From positions 62,001 through 126,000 of the forward strand of contig NZ_JAASRY010000007.1 in assembly GCF_011761345.1 (NCBI RefSeq): a stretch of 64,000 nucleotides of DNA, read 5' to 3'. Position 1 is the stretch's first letter; each line of letters starts with the position of its first letter. The position numbers and the translations under genes are program-made. Below, piece after piece: positions 27,064-36,899 of the stretch. This DNA is from Thalassobacillus devorans (GTDB lineage: Bacteria; Bacillota; Bacilli; Bacillales; Halobacillaceae). The notes beneath the pieces are model-generated. The model was given only the letters and a program-made list of their open reading frames with translations, ran no database searches and had not been told where the DNA came from.

Positions 27064-29538
27064 TTATTTTAAATAAGCCTGAAAATAACGAGTGATTGCC
27101 ACCGCATAGTCAGCTCTTGTAACAGTCTCATCCGGCTTGAAAGCTGCTTCAACTGCCGGCTCTAAGTCATAGTCTCCTTGGTTGACAGAAAAATAAGCAT
27201 TTAACATATTCAAATCAAGTGCCAACTGGACATAGCCTTTCAACTCTGCGGGTACATCCGCTTCATCTACCACTGGAATCCGCTCTCCGTTATACATGAC
27301 TGTCAAAGGCCCTTCTTCCCTTTGCTCAGCTTCTTCCTGGAGGCCGAGGCTTTGGACTAGAGAATAAGCCAGTTCAGCACGGCTGACTGCTTGCTTTCCT
27401 GAGAACTTTCCATTGTCACCTGGGAGCATTACCCCGTTATAAACCTGCAGTTTATCCAGCAATGCAGCCCCTGTTGCTGTCACTGCTTCTGCGAATGGTT
27501 GATTATCTGCTTTTACATCCCGGAAGTTGAAATCTCCCTCTGCTGGGAGCGACTGTACTACTCCTGCCCCCATCACTAGAAACTTAGCTAATTCGATACG
27601 TTCTAATGGCTGGTCCGGCTTGTAAGTATTGTCATTAAAGCTGTCGATCAATCGTTCACTGACTGCCATTTTTATAGCCGCTTCTCCAGAATGTCCATTG
27701 ATATCATTTAATCCTGAGTAGCCTGCAGCTGATTTAATAGCTAATTCCCCTTTTATCTTTTCTGGGAGGGAAAGTGTCCCTTGCAATCCTTCTAACCTGA
27801 CCTTCCAAGTACCAGGGATCGGGTCAGTTACCTGAACTGTGCGGTCCGTGTAAAGCGGAAATAGTACGGAAACCCCTGAGCTGTAAGTTGTTCCATCGGG
27901 AGCTTCCAAAAGCAAATTCACTGTATTCCCCGTTTCTTCTAATAATCCCTTGGCATTGATGCGAGCAGTGACCTCATCCGCTCTTTCCTCCACTTCAAAA
28001 ACATAGGAGTTATCGGACAGGTTTAGTGGGTCATACTCAATCGTAAATGGGTCATAATCTACAGTGGTGTTAACCTCAGCATGGAAAGTGCGATTCATAT
28101 TAACCGTGCTCCCATAACTTTTGTCGGAAAATGCCGCATCTACTACTGCATAAGCATTGACATAGCCCGCACCGACTTCCCAAGGTTCATAACCTGGCAT
28201 ATTGGTTGCTGTATCCTGAATTACCTGTTTTACTTCCAATGGGGATAACGTTGGGTCAGCCTCTAATAGTAAAGCGATGATACCAGCGATATGAGGAGCT
28301 GCCATTGACGTTCCACTCATAGTCGTATAATACGGGAGATGGGAAGGATCGATGTTTTCCACATCATCTGCGGCTCCAAGTGAGGATAAAGGTGAAACAA
28401 CTCTTGTAGAAATTATCCCTTCGCCAGGTGCCGTAATAGTCGGTCGATCTTCCCATGTCCATGTTTCTCCATCGACGACGACTTCACTGCTTTTTTCTTT
28501 AACCCCTCGGGAAGAAAAGTCCGTCAGCTTTCCATCCTTTGTTCCAGCTGCAACTGTAATGACCCATGGTGCTTTCTTGTAATTTCCTGATATTGTGGCT
28601 TCTCCAGGTCCTGAGTTTCCCGCTGAAAATACAGTTACAATTCCACGGTCGTACAATCTTTTAGTCGCAACGTTTATCGGATCATGAGGGTCAAACTCAG
28701 TTCCTGCGTCACTTGTGCTCCCCCAGGAATTCGTAATAACACGTATGTCATATTCCTGTTGGTGGGTCAACGCATAATCAAAGCCGCCTATCGTATCCAG
28801 AATCGTTACTGCAGCACCAGAACCATATCCGATTAAATCAGCACCAGGAGCCACTCCTTCATATTTACCGCCTGACATTTCACCGTTGCCTCCGACAATG
28901 CCAGCGACATGGGTCCCATGCCCGGAATCTGTATCTGTATTCGGAACGTCTTCAAGGTAGGTAATTGGCAGGAATTCACTCACGGCATGGAGGTTTAACG
29001 ATGCATCAACATTCTGCACCAGATGATTCGGATATTCATGATCTTTATGTGTACCATCCACCCCACTGTCATTGATGACAACACCCACGCCGCTTCCTGA
29101 TACAGGAAGGCCGCCATTATTTTCACGGAAGGAATCGGAAGTACGGACGCGGTCAACACCGGTTAGTGCTGTGGCATCACCATTTTCATATTCCACTTTT
29201 TGATTGAAATAAATAGAACGAATTTCACTCTCCGACTTCAATTGTTCTATCTGATCTTTGGTAACTAAAGCTCCGGTCATAGGCAGACTTTCAAATATTA
29301 TCCCTTTTGTTATACCGGCATCCTCCAATAAATTAAGTTGTGCATCTGTTAAAGCATTCTCCCCTTCAAATGTGATGATTGCTTCAACAGTACCCTCCTG
29401 ATTTGCTAATTCCTCCAATAGAATATCATCGATGATAGGTCCTGAAATTGCTGCTGAACCGCTGCTGGTATTGGATAATATTCCTATCAGCAGGCCCAAA
29501 GCCAATACCATTGTTGTGCTTAGTAATTTGACTCTCAT
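27064..29538 (-). CDS. S8 subtilisin-like serine protease with S-layer homology domains (first copy)
   Basis: An 824-residue paralogue of the next gene, colinear over its whole length: signal peptide, I9-like propeptide, catalytic Asp157 (NDSGVDGT), His207 (GHGTHVAG) and Ser411 (GTSMAAPHIAG), then a linker and three SLH-type repeats. GGGGAGGG with 5-base spacing selects ATG 29538 over the GTG two codons upstream. The two copies differ throughout, so the duplication is not recent. Both keep the full catalytic triad. A terminator separates it from the response regulator gene upstream, so it likely has its own promoter in the 190-base gap. Confidence 0.93.
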   Translation of the reverse strand: MRVKLLSTTMVLALGLLIGILSNTSSGSAAISGPIIDDILLEELANQEGTVEAIITFEGENALTDAQLNLLEDAGITKGIIFESLPMTGALVTKDQIEQLKSESEIRSIYFNQKVEYENGDATALTGVDRVRTSDSFRENNGGLPVSGSGVGVVINDSGVDGTHKDHEYPNHLVQNVDASLNLHAVSEFLPITYLEDVPNTDTDSGHGTHVAGIVGGNGEMSGGKYEGVAPGADLIGYGSGAAVTILDTIGGFDYALTHQQEYDIRVITNSWGSTSDAGTEFDPHDPINVATKRLYDRGIVTVFSAGNSGPGEATISGNYKKAPWVITVAAGTKDGKLTDFSSRGVKEKSSEVVVDGETWTWEDRPTITAPGEGIISTRVVSPLSSLGAADDVENIDPSHLPYYTTMSGTSMAAPHIAGIIALLLEADPTLSPLEVKQVIQDTATNMPGYEPWEVGAGYVNAYAVVDAAFSDKSYGSTVNMNRTFHAEVNTTVDYDPFTIEYDPLNLSDNSYVFEVEERADEVTARINAKGLLEETGNTVNLLLEAPDGTTYSSGVSVLFPLYTDRTVQVTDPIPGTWKVRLEGLQGTLSLPEKIKGELAIKSAAGYSGLNDINGHSGEAAIKMAVSERLIDSFNDNTYKPDQPLERIELAKFLVMGAGVVQSLPAEGDFNFRDVKADNQPFAEAVTATGAALLDKLQVYNGVMLPGDNGKFSGKQAVSRAELAYSLVQSLGLQEEAEQREEGPLTVMYNGERIPVVDEADVPAELKGYVQLALDLNMLNAYFSVNQGDYDLEPAVEAAFKPDETVTRADYAVAITRYFQAYLK

Positions 29539-29701
29539 ATACACCCTCCCCTTAATTTAGAATAATTGAAATATTAATTTAATTATCCCATTTTACGATT
29601 CCAGCAACTATTCACTAAGAGTTGTAAAAAAAGTTCTTCCAAAGTACTAAATCTATTTACTACTTTGGTACTATCAAAGAAATGCTTACCATTTAGGAGG
29701 C

Positions 29702-29729
29702 AAAAAAAATAGCCCTTCCAAGAAGAGCT
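29702..29729 (-). terminator. Terminator of the two-component genes
   Basis: AGCTCTTC pairs with GAAGGGCT around a 3-base loop, then A and eight Ts on the minus strand; the stem overlaps the regulator's stop codon. Confidence 0.75.
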
Positions 29730-30376
29730 TAGGTGCCAGGTGGTAATGGTACCAATTGATTCTGTACCGCATAAATGACAACTTGCGAACGACTTTTCAC
29801 ATTAAGTTTCTTGAAAATTTTACTGACGTGGATTTTCACAGTCTTATCACTTATAAACAGACGTTTTCCTATCTCTTTGTTACTTAAGCCTTCTACCAGA
29901 CATAAAAGGACTTCTTTTTCGCGTTCTGTCAGCTGACTATCGTTATTACTTTCCCCTTTTTGCTGGTGAATGGCAAACAGTTTTTTAGTCATTGATGGGT
30001 GAACCACAGATTCACCGTTAAACACATTATGAATTGCTTCAATCACTTGTTCGGATGGAGAGTCCTTCAATAGATAACCCTCCGCTCCTTCCTTAATGGC
30101 TGACATAAAATACTCATCATGATTGTACATCGTCAACACCAGTACCTTGATTTGCGGGAAATCCTTTTTTATCATCCGGGTGACTTCAATCCCATTCAAG
30201 TCAGGAATATTGATATCCATTAGAATCACATCGGGAGCAGTTTCTTCAACGATTTCCAGTGCTTGTATACCAGAAACTGCTTCTCCGACTACCTTAATAT
30301 CATCTGCCATCCCTAAAATATTTTTCAACCCATCCCTCAAGACAGCATGATCATCCACCAGCATAACTTTTATCAT
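29729..30376 (-). CDS. Response regulator, NarL/FixJ family
   Basis: A 215-residue regulator: receiver domain with acidic pair DD at 8-9, phospho-acceptor Asp54 (VILMDINIPD), switch Thr and Lys (LTMYN, LLKDS), then a LuxR-type helix-turn-helix (LTEREKEVLLCLVEGLSNKEIGKRL, residues ~148-172). The frame is open far upstream, but GGGAGGAGAG before ATG 30376 and the MIKVMLVDDH start are decisive. It overlaps the kinase gene by 26 bases, implying coupled translation. Targets are unknown; the adjacent proteases are an obvious guess. Confidence 0.93.
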   Translation of the reverse strand: MIKVMLVDDHAVLRDGLKNILGMADDIKVVGEAVSGIQALEIVEETAPDVILMDINIPDLNGIEVTRMIKKDFPQIKVLVLTMYNHDEYFMSAIKEGAEGYLLKDSPSEQVIEAIHNVFNGESVVHPSMTKKLFAIHQQKGESNNDSQLTEREKEVLLCLVEGLSNKEIGKRLFISDKTVKIHVSKIFKKLNVKSRSQVVIYAVQNQLVPLPPGT

Positions 30377-32198
30377 TCGATTCCTCTCCTCCCACTTCCA
30401 TTTTTGGAACAAGTAGTGTAATTTCTGTCCCTTCTCCTTCTTTACTATCAATCTGAATGGAAGCATTAATTTTTTCAGCCGCTTCATTCATATTCAAAAT
30501 CCCGAAATGGGGGCTGTTCTGCGCCTTGATGATTGCTTGATAAAGGGAAAAACCGACCCCATTATCTTTTACTCTTATAAGCACATGTTCTTTCTGATAA
30601 CTGAGCAGCACATCGATCTTGCTGCTTTGTCCATGCTTGATGCTGTTTTGCAGGCTCTCCTTGAAGATATCGAACATGACCTTTTCTACAAATGGAGTCA
30701 GCTCCTGTTCGTCCCCTCTGATTTCAAAATTTATTTCTAATTCCTGATCGTCATCAACAGCTTCAATCTTCTGCATGATTGCCGAGGATAGCCCGACACG
30801 GGCAGTCGGGTAAGGGCGTAAAGCATATATCGAATCCCTAAGCTCTTTTAGAGAATGTCTCATTTTCTGGATGCTTTCATCTAATAATGCTCGTGTATCA
30901 TCTTTATTTGTATCAAACTTCTTATCTGCCGTTTCTAATTTCATTAAAGCTCCAGCAAGAGTTTGTGCCACACCGTCATGAATATCACGGGCGATCCGGT
31001 TTCTTTCTTCAACAATCAACAGCCGCTCCTGCTCCTGAAATAGATTCCTTGTCTTAATCACAACCGCCAGTTGGTTAGCAATCGTTGAAAGCGAGGTGAC
31101 ATCATCTTTCGTAAAGCTCTTCGTCCTGCTCCTGGCTACAACGAACATTCCCACCATTTCCTCCTCCAAAAGTAAAGGAGTATATAATAGTGCATGAAGC
31201 TCTTGTGAAAAACACTTTCCCGCCACACCCGAATCCCTTTTTGCATTATGATAGAGAACTGGATCATTGATGGTGAGGAATTTTTCTTTTGTCTCTTTCG
31301 GGAGACGGACATCCTTCTGTACTCTTCCATCCTCAAAGCTTCGTTTCCACTCTCCGTTTTCTCTTATCCATAAAATAGCCACATCCGAATCAATAAACTC
31401 TTTCAAATTATCAGCCAGGTTACCCATCCACTTATCAGAAGGAAGCATATGATTCAACTTTGTAGATATGGAGAACAGGGAATGAAGGCGACTTTTTTCT
31501 TTTTTAAGTCGAGCGATCATCGAACTGAGCAAGGCAAGCCCTACTAATGGAGAAAAAAAGAAAAAATATGAAAATATATCAATCTCCCCTCGGTTTTGAG
31601 TACCAACCAGATAAAAAATGATGCCATAAGTTAAAGAAATACTAGCACTCATAAATTCAGTGGCCATTTTTTGTTTCCATGCTGACAACGTATATACCTG
31701 AGGACGCAGCAGTAGAACAATATCGACAAATAGATTGTTAAAAAAGTAATAGTAAATAACTATAATTCCAAAATGAAGAACTCCACTAGTGAAATGGGTA
31801 GGAAATGCTGGCATAAATAGTTCTGTCAATTGAATGGCAAGATAAAAGCTTAAAATCAATTGGGAGGGGTTAAAAAAGACGATGCGCAGTGGGTATCGGC
31901 GGATCAGGTAAATCATAAAGACGATACTAGCGAATATTGTCAGTGTATATGCCAGTCCAAACACCAAATACATGACATATATAATAGGGAAATGCAAGGA
32001 CGAATTGCCCCTCCATACGGGGATCGGATAAAACTCAGCCAACCATAAAAATACACCAAGCAATAATAGAATATGCCCATTATCGATAAGGTGAAGATCA
32101 AAAAGGCTTCTTAAAATCAGCAGCCAACCGAATATCGAAATAAGGGTCATGTAAATTTTTGCATTATATTCTTTTTGGTTTGGGGTCAGTTTCTTCAT
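30351..32198 (-). CDS. Membrane sensor histidine kinase with GAF domain (HisKA_3)
   Basis: A 615-residue kinase. The first ~235 residues contain about six or seven membrane segments; next come a linker, a GAF domain (~260-385), a HisKA_3 dimerisation domain with the phospho-acceptor in ERNRIARDIHDGVAQTL, and a HATPase domain (NSIKHG, VKDNGVGF, GEGTEITLLVP). This is the NarX/DegS-like class that partners NarL-type regulators, matching the overlapping gene. A multi-pass sensor plus GAF is more elaborate than LiaS or DegS. AAAGGTGATC precedes ATG 32198. Signal unknown. Confidence 0.92.
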   Translation of the reverse strand: MKKLTPNQKEYNAKIYMTLISIFGWLLILRSLFDLHLIDNGHILLLLGVFLWLAEFYPIPVWRGNSSLHFPIIYVMYLVFGLAYTLTIFASIVFMIYLIRRYPLRIVFFNPSQLILSFYLAIQLTELFMPAFPTHFTSGVLHFGIIVIYYYFFNNLFVDIVLLLRPQVYTLSAWKQKMATEFMSASISLTYGIIFYLVGTQNRGEIDIFSYFFFFSPLVGLALLSSMIARLKKEKSRLHSLFSISTKLNHMLPSDKWMGNLADNLKEFIDSDVAILWIRENGEWKRSFEDGRVQKDVRLPKETKEKFLTINDPVLYHNAKRDSGVAGKCFSQELHALLYTPLLLEEEMVGMFVVARSRTKSFTKDDVTSLSTIANQLAVVIKTRNLFQEQERLLIVEERNRIARDIHDGVAQTLAGALMKLETADKKFDTNKDDTRALLDESIQKMRHSLKELRDSIYALRPYPTARVGLSSAIMQKIEAVDDDQELEINFEIRGDEQELTPFVEKVMFDIFKESLQNSIKHGQSSKIDVLLSYQKEHVLIRVKDNGVGFSLYQAIIKAQNSPHFGILNMNEAAEKINASIQIDSKEGEGTEITLLVPKMEVGGEESNDKSYAGG

Positions 32199-32282
32199 GC
32201 GATCACCTTTTATAATATTCTGTCAATAAAATATTAGCTGATTTATGGATGTATAGCAAATTATTAAAAGCGTGTTACAGCC

Positions 32283-32308
32283 GTTTAGGCCGTTTTCATG
32301 CAGGGAAA
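32283..32308 (+). promoter_or_regulatory. SigB-type promoter of the YflT-family gene
   Basis: GTTTAG at 32283-32288, a 14-base spacer and GGGAAA at 32303-32308; the start codon is 26 bases downstream. Confidence 0.78.
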
Positions 32309-32333
32309 CGATTACTCTAAGGAGGCGATACTA

Positions 32334-32675
32334 ATGCAACCAAACTATCAAATTTTTAGTGATGACGAACAAATGGGTGAATCTATCGACAGGATTAAAA
32401 GTCATGGGGTAGATGAGGATAATATCTACATTCTTTCACATGACAATGATCATGTCAGAAGAACTAAGAGACAAACTGATGCTAATAAGATTGGTGTTAG
32501 TGAAACGGGTCTTGGAACAGCCACAAAAAATGTCTTCCGCGGAAAAGATGACAAATTAATTTCTAAGATGAAAGAAATTGGTTTTGAACAATCTAAGGCC
32601 AAGGATCTTCATAAAGAATTAGAAAAAGGAAAAACTTTATTAGTTGTAACAAATGAGGAGGATGTTAAATTCTAA
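32334..32675 (+). CDS. General stress protein, YflT/GSP17M family
   Basis: A 113-residue cytoplasmic protein of the YflT (GSP17M) family, known from the SigB regulon of B. subtilis. The family start is recognisable (YQIFSDDEQMGESIDRIKSHG, residues 4-24, then IYILSHDNDHVRRT). The biochemical role is unknown. GGAGG at 32320 supports ATG 32334; an in-frame ATG at 32298 lies inside the promoter. Monocistronic, with a SigB-type promoter and its own terminator. Confidence 0.88.
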   Translation: MQPNYQIFSDDEQMGESIDRIKSHGVDEDNIYILSHDNDHVRRTKRQTDANKIGVSETGLGTATKNVFRGKDDKLISKMKEIGFEQSKAKDLHKELEKGKTLLVVTNEEDVKF

Positions 32676-32698
32676 GACCTGAATTCCAGGTCTTTTTT
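32675..32698 (+). terminator. Terminator of the YflT-family gene
   Basis: AGACCTG and CAGGTCT pair around AATTC, followed by TTTTTATTTT. Confidence 0.85.
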
Positions 32699-32732
32699 AT
32701 TTTGCGGGCACCTTTCCACTTGTAGTTTACCC

Positions 32733-32778
32733 AAAGAAAAACGGACTGGTCGAATGAACATTCACTGACCAATCCGTT
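32733..32778 (-). terminator. Terminator of the trp operon
   Basis: On the minus strand AACGGATTGGTC pairs with GACCAGTCCGTT (one G-T pair) around a 15-base loop that itself contains GAATG/CATTC, then TTTTTCTTT. It lies about 110 bases after the trpG stop. Confidence 0.85.
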
Positions 32779-32887
32779 GTTACTCGCTCCAATGAGCGAT
32801 AACTTGTTTCTATTATTACAAACAATCATAAAAGTAGCTATTAGCTAAATGGAGTAAACCATTAGTACTTTAGTTATAAAGAAAAGG

Positions 32888-33472
32888 TTATTTAACAGGA
32901 ACTTTGATATACTGGTTCAGCATATTTTGCATCAATTGCTTCCCTTCTAGTGTCCCTATCGATTCCGGATGAAATTGGACGCCTTCGATCGGATACTCTT
33001 TATGCCGGATACCCATGATTTCTCCGTCTACTGTTACAGCAGTTAAATCAAAGGTTTTTGGCAGACTTTCCATATCGACAATCAAAGAATGGTAGCGCAT
33101 GGCTTCCATCGGGGATATCAGCCCCTCGTAAATTCCTTTTTCCTCGTGATGAATGTAGGATGATTTGCCATGCATCAACTTTTCCGTCTGTACCACTTCC
33201 GCGCCGAATGCCTGGGCGATGGCCTGATGCCCAAGGCAGACACCGAAAATGGGAAATTCACCTTTAAACTCATTGATGACTTCTAATGTCATAGGGGCAT
33301 CGCTCGGTGAACATGGTCCCGGTGAAAGAAAAATCAAATCAGGCTGAAGATTTTTTATCTCTTCCAGGCTTACCTTATCATTACGACGTACAAGAATTTC
33401 TTCCCCAAGCTCGCCGAGATATTGCACAATGTTATAGGTAAAGGAATCATAATGGTCAATCATATAAATCAT
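32888..33472 (-). CDS. trpG: Anthranilate/aminodeoxychorismate synthase glutamine amidotransferase
   Basis: A 194-residue class I amidotransferase that supplies ammonia to TrpE (and possibly PabB). The nucleophile Cys is in GVCLGHQAIAQ (around residue 79) and the His-Glu pair in GVQFHPESIGT near the C-terminus. It is the last gene of the trp operon. In B. subtilis this subunit lies in the folate operon and is shared by both pathways; whether a second copy exists here cannot be seen. GAGAGGAG precedes ATG 33472, 33 bases after trpA. Confidence 0.92.
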   Translation of the reverse strand: MIYMIDHYDSFTYNIVQYLGELGEEILVRRNDKVSLEEIKNLQPDLIFLSPGPCSPSDAPMTLEVINEFKGEFPIFGVCLGHQAIAQAFGAEVVQTEKLMHGKSSYIHHEEKGIYEGLISPMEAMRYHSLIVDMESLPKTFDLTAVTVDGEIMGIRHKEYPIEGVQFHPESIGTLEGKQLMQNMLNQYIKVPVK

Positions 33473-33505
33473 ATTGCTCAGCTCCTCTCTGCTCTTCCTC
33501 CTCTG

Positions 33506-34309
33506 CTACTCAACTAGTTCACGTACATTCTCATAAAAACGGTTCAAGGCTTCATGGCGTTTGCTATCATCTTTTAAATTTTCTACTTCTGCTTCCACCA
33601 GCCGAATGATTTTGCTCCCGATAATGACACCATCCGCATGCTGCCGGATCATTTGGACATCTTCATTCGTCGAAATGCCAAAGCCAACTGCAACGGGAAC
33701 AGGGCTGTGCTCCTTCACTTTTTGGATAAAGTCAGTGACTTCTGACGACAACTGATTTTCGCCACCGGTAACCCCAAGCGTTGATACGCAATAAAGGAAT
33801 CCGCGCGCTTCAGATGCTATCTTTTGAATCCGTTCCTCTGAGTTAGGAGCAACTAATGAAATATATTCAATATCGTGTTTTAACGCCAGTTCTCTGACAG
33901 ACTCGCTTTCTTCATGCGGCAAGTCTGGAATCAATACTCCTTCTGCTCCATGTTCCTCCAATAGTTTGAAAAACTTTTCTTCTCCAATACGGAGGACTGG
34001 ATTATAATACGTGAATACGACAACCGGGATCTCCAGCCCATTTGCACGCATGTCAGGTATCAATTCGATTGCCTGCTGCAAAGACATGCCATTGTCCAGG
34101 GCACGTTTTGCAGCCCGCTGGATCGTCGGCCCATCGGCCAGTGGATCGGAATAAGGAATTCCTAATTCCAAAATATCAGCACCAGCCTCCTGGAGTTTCA
34201 AGGCGAGGTCAATCGTCACCTCAGGGGTAGGATCTCCTGCTTCAATGAATGGGATGAACAAGTCTTCTGTCTTGTTCAATTTCCCTTGGAATGAAGTTTG
34301 TGTCAGCAT
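33506..34309 (-). CDS. trpA: Tryptophan synthase alpha subunit
   Basis: A 267-residue TIM-barrel enzyme cleaving indole-3-glycerol phosphate to indole. Catalytic Glu is in LELGIPYSDPLADGP (around 47) and Asp in PDLPHEES; the phosphate loop GFGIS is present. The ribosome site GGGGAGGAA sits inside the end of trpB, one base separating the two genes. Confidence 0.95.
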   Translation of the reverse strand: MLTQTSFQGKLNKTEDLFIPFIEAGDPTPEVTIDLALKLQEAGADILELGIPYSDPLADGPTIQRAAKRALDNGMSLQQAIELIPDMRANGLEIPVVVFTYYNPVLRIGEEKFFKLLEEHGAEGVLIPDLPHEESESVRELALKHDIEYISLVAPNSEERIQKIASEARGFLYCVSTLGVTGGENQLSSEVTDFIQKVKEHSPVPVAVGFGISTNEDVQMIRQHADGVIIGSKIIRLVEAEVENLKDDSKRHEALNRFYENVRELVE

Positions 34310-34310
34310 G

Positions 34311-35504
34311 TTATTCCTCCCCCTTGAAATGATTCATAATCGTAGCCAGGTCTTTATCTCCACGTCCCGATAGATTGATGAGAATCGTTTTATCTGCTGA
34401 CATGTCCTTTGCTTCTTTAAAAGCCTGGGCTAAAGCATGGGCGCTTTCCACAGCAGGAATGATGCCTTCCGTCTCGGTCAGCAGCTTCAATGCGTCCATC
34501 GCTTCCTCATCGGTAACCGCTTCATAGCGTACCTGTTTGGAGTCAAATAAGTACGCATGCTCCGGGCCGATGCCTGGGTAGTCGAGTCCTGCCGAAATCG
34601 AGTAAGGCTCGGTAATTTGTCCGTGTTCATCCTGCAACAGGAACGTCAACGAACCATGAATAACCCCGCGATCACCCTTCGTCAATGTGGCGGCATGCTC
34701 TTCCGTATCTACGCCTTTCCCAGCCGCTTCGACGCCGACAAGCTCGACATCATCTTCCAGGAAAGGGTGGAACATGCCGATGGCGTTGCTCCCGCCGCCG
34801 ACACACGCATAAATATAATCCGGCAATGTTGGCTCCCCTTCAAGAAACTGACGCTTGGATTCGTCACCGATAATCCGCTGGAAATCTCGGACCATCCGTG
34901 GGTAAGGGTGCGGCCCAACGACAGAGCCAATCAAATAAAAGGTATCTTCACAGTTGGCAACCCAGTAACGTATCGCCTCGTTGGTTGCATCCTTCAAGGT
35001 ACCTCGTCCGCTGGAGACAGGAATCACTTCTGCTCCAAGCATTTTCATCCGGAAAACATTCGGTTCCTGGCGGCGGATATCTTCTTCCCCCATGAACACT
35101 TTACATTCCAATCCGAATTTAGCAGCGACCGTCGCAGACGCTACACCGTGTTGTCCTGCTCCCGTTTCAGCAATGATTTTTTGTTTACCCATCCTTTTCG
35201 CAAGCAATGCCTGACCAATGGCGTTATTGAGTTTATGGGCTCCAGTATGGAGTAAATCCTCCCGCTTTAAATAAATCTTGGCTCCACCAAGTATCTCGGT
35301 CACTTTATCCGCGTAAGTGAGTGCCGTCGGTCTTCCTGCATACTTTTCTAAAACACCGTGATATTCTGCGATAAACTCTCTGTCAGCCATCGCTTCATCA
35401 AGCGCCTCTTCGAGCTCCTGTAAGGGAGCCATCAAGGTTTCCGGTACATATTTTCCGCCAAAATCACCGTACCGCCCTTGTTGATCCGGATATACTTGTT
35501 CCAT
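34311..35504 (-). CDS. trpB: Tryptophan synthase beta subunit
   Basis: A 397-residue pyridoxal-phosphate enzyme joining indole and serine. The start [16 protein letters not shown], the PLP lysine in [17 protein letters not shown] (around 88) and the phosphate loop GGGSNAIG are canonical. Its start lies 41 bases inside the end of trpF, so the genes overlap; AGAGGTGG supports this start. The long plus-strand open frame opposite it is a shadow. Confidence 0.96.
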   Translation of the reverse strand: MEQVYPDQQGRYGDFGGKYVPETLMAPLQELEEALDEAMADREFIAEYHGVLEKYAGRPTALTYADKVTEILGGAKIYLKREDLLHTGAHKLNNAIGQALLAKRMGKQKIIAETGAGQHGVASATVAAKFGLECKVFMGEEDIRRQEPNVFRMKMLGAEVIPVSSGRGTLKDATNEAIRYWVANCEDTFYLIGSVVGPHPYPRMVRDFQRIIGDESKRQFLEGEPTLPDYIYACVGGGSNAIGMFHPFLEDDVELVGVEAAGKGVDTEEHAATLTKGDRGVIHGSLTFLLQDEHGQITEPYSISAGLDYPGIGPEHAYLFDSKQVRYEAVTDEEAMDALKLLTETEGIIPAVESAHALAQAFKEAKDMSADKTILINLSGRGDKDLATIMNHFKGEE

Positions 35505-36141
35505 AGTTTTCCACCTCTCTCATCAGCGCTTGAATTTTATTTCGATCTTTTTTATTGTCCGTTTCAGTCCCACTGGAAAGGTCGATTCCTCCCGGGTGGT
35601 AGTTTAATACTTCTGCTGCGTTTTCATCTGTAATACCACCGGCAATCAGACACGGAACTCCCTGGTGCTCTGCTTCTTTCATATATGACGGGATGGCTTT
35701 CCAATCAAACCGCACGCCGGTTCCACCGTAGGCACCTTTCACTTTGGAATCTACTACAAAGCCATCGACAGCTCCTTTGAATAAGTGCATATAATCTACG
35801 CCAAAATCAGCGTGGTGGATGACTTTATAAACCGGTACAGCAAAATGTTCTTTGATTTGCAGAACTTCAGAAACCGTTTCATTTCCATGTAACTGGATGA
35901 TGTCGAGTGGGACATAGTGTAAAACTATTTCCAGCTCTTCTAGTGTCGGTTCGACAAAAACCCCAACCAGTTTTTGATGCGGCTTGATTTCATAAAGCCA
36001 GCGTCCGACAAGCTCAGGACGGACATATCGTTTCGTCCCTTGTACAAAGATGAAACCAAGATGAGTCGCCTGCGAGTCTGCACTATAGGCTAAGTCCTGC
36101 TTCGAGCGGTTCCCGCATAGTTTCACTAACGGTTCGGTCAT
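35464..36141 (-). CDS. trpF: Phosphoribosylanthranilate isomerase
   Basis: A 225-residue TIM-barrel isomerase. The N-terminal catalytic Cys is in VKLCGNRS (family consensus KICG), the catalytic Asp in [16 protein letters not shown], and the phosphate region in [10 protein letters not shown] and GIDLSSGTE. It overlaps the trpC stop by 4 bases (ATGA) and runs 41 bases into trpB. The last ~13 residues, in the overlap, are an extension beyond the usual end. Confidence 0.93.
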   Translation of the reverse strand: MTEPLVKLCGNRSKQDLAYSADSQATHLGFIFVQGTKRYVRPELVGRWLYEIKPHQKLVGVFVEPTLEELEIVLHYVPLDIIQLHGNETVSEVLQIKEHFAVPVYKVIHHADFGVDYMHLFKGAVDGFVVDSKVKGAYGGTGVRFDWKAIPSYMKEAEHQGVPCLIAGGITDENAAEVLNYHPGGIDLSSGTETDNKKDRNKIQALMREVENYGTSISGSTRAVR

Positions 36142-36899
36142 GAGCGGACGCCTCCCATCAAACGGGTCACCGCTTGATTGAGGTTATCCTGACGCATCAA
36201 CGCTTCACCAACCAGGATGCCTTCCGCTCCTGCCGATACGACCTGTTCGATATCCTCATAGGTGAAGATGCCGCTTTCCGAAACTAGCAGACTCTCTTCT
36301 GGAACCATTGGGGCAATTTTCTTCGTCTGTTGCAATGTAGTTTCAAAGGTTTTAAGATTCCTGTTATTGATACCGATAATTTTCGGTGTGAAAACTTCTA
36401 AAATTCCTTCCATCGTCTCGCCTGAATGAACTTCCACAAGTGCTTCCATCCCGAGTGACTCGGCTTGCTCATAGAGCTCATGAAGCTGCTTTGGTTCCAA
36501 TGCTTCTCCGATCAAGAGAATCGCATCCGCTCCGATACGGTCGCTTTCTTCGACCTGGATAGGATCGATGATGAAATCTTTACGCAATACCGGCAGCTCC
36601 ACTACCTTTTTAATGTCATTTAAAAAGTCACGGTGCCCCTGGAAGAAATGCTGATCAGTCAATACAGATACCGCCTGTGCTCCCGCTTTCTCATATTCCC
36701 GTGCGATGACGACGGGATTGAAATCATCACGGATAATTCCTTTCGATGGCGATGCCTTCTTCACTTCTGCAATCAAACCGGCAAGGTGAGGGGAATTTCT
36801 TAACGCATCACGCAAGGAACGGCGTGTCGTCTTCTGTTCATCTGGTAATAAGATTTTTTCTATCTCTTGTTGTTTGATGGCGAGAATTGTATCAAGCAT
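36138..36899 (-). CDS. trpC: Indole-3-glycerol phosphate synthase
   Basis: A 253-residue TIM-barrel enzyme. Motifs include LIAEVKKASPSKGIIRDDFNP (residues ~45-65), LRKDFIIDPIQ and GINNRNLKTFE. AAGGAG before ATG 36899 and the family start MLDTIL argue against the open frame's earlier Met; the gene then overlaps trpD by 8 bases. Confidence 0.94.
   Translation of the reverse strand: MLDTILAIKQQEIEKILLPDEQKTTRRSLRDALRNSPHLAGLIAEVKKASPSKGIIRDDFNPVVIAREYEKAGAQAVSVLTDQHFFQGHRDFLNDIKKVVELPVLRKDFIIDPIQVEESDRIGADAILLIGEALEPKQLHELYEQAESLGMEALVEVHSGETMEGILEVFTPKIIGINNRNLKTFETTLQQTKKIAPMVPEESLLVSESGIFTYEDIEQVVSAGAEGILVGEALMRQDNLNQAVTRLMGGVRS

Noticed and set aside
34557-35255. 232-codon plus-strand open frame opposite trpB
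   Set aside because: trpB is certain on the other strand; the frame is Arg/His/Cys-rich antisense shadow.
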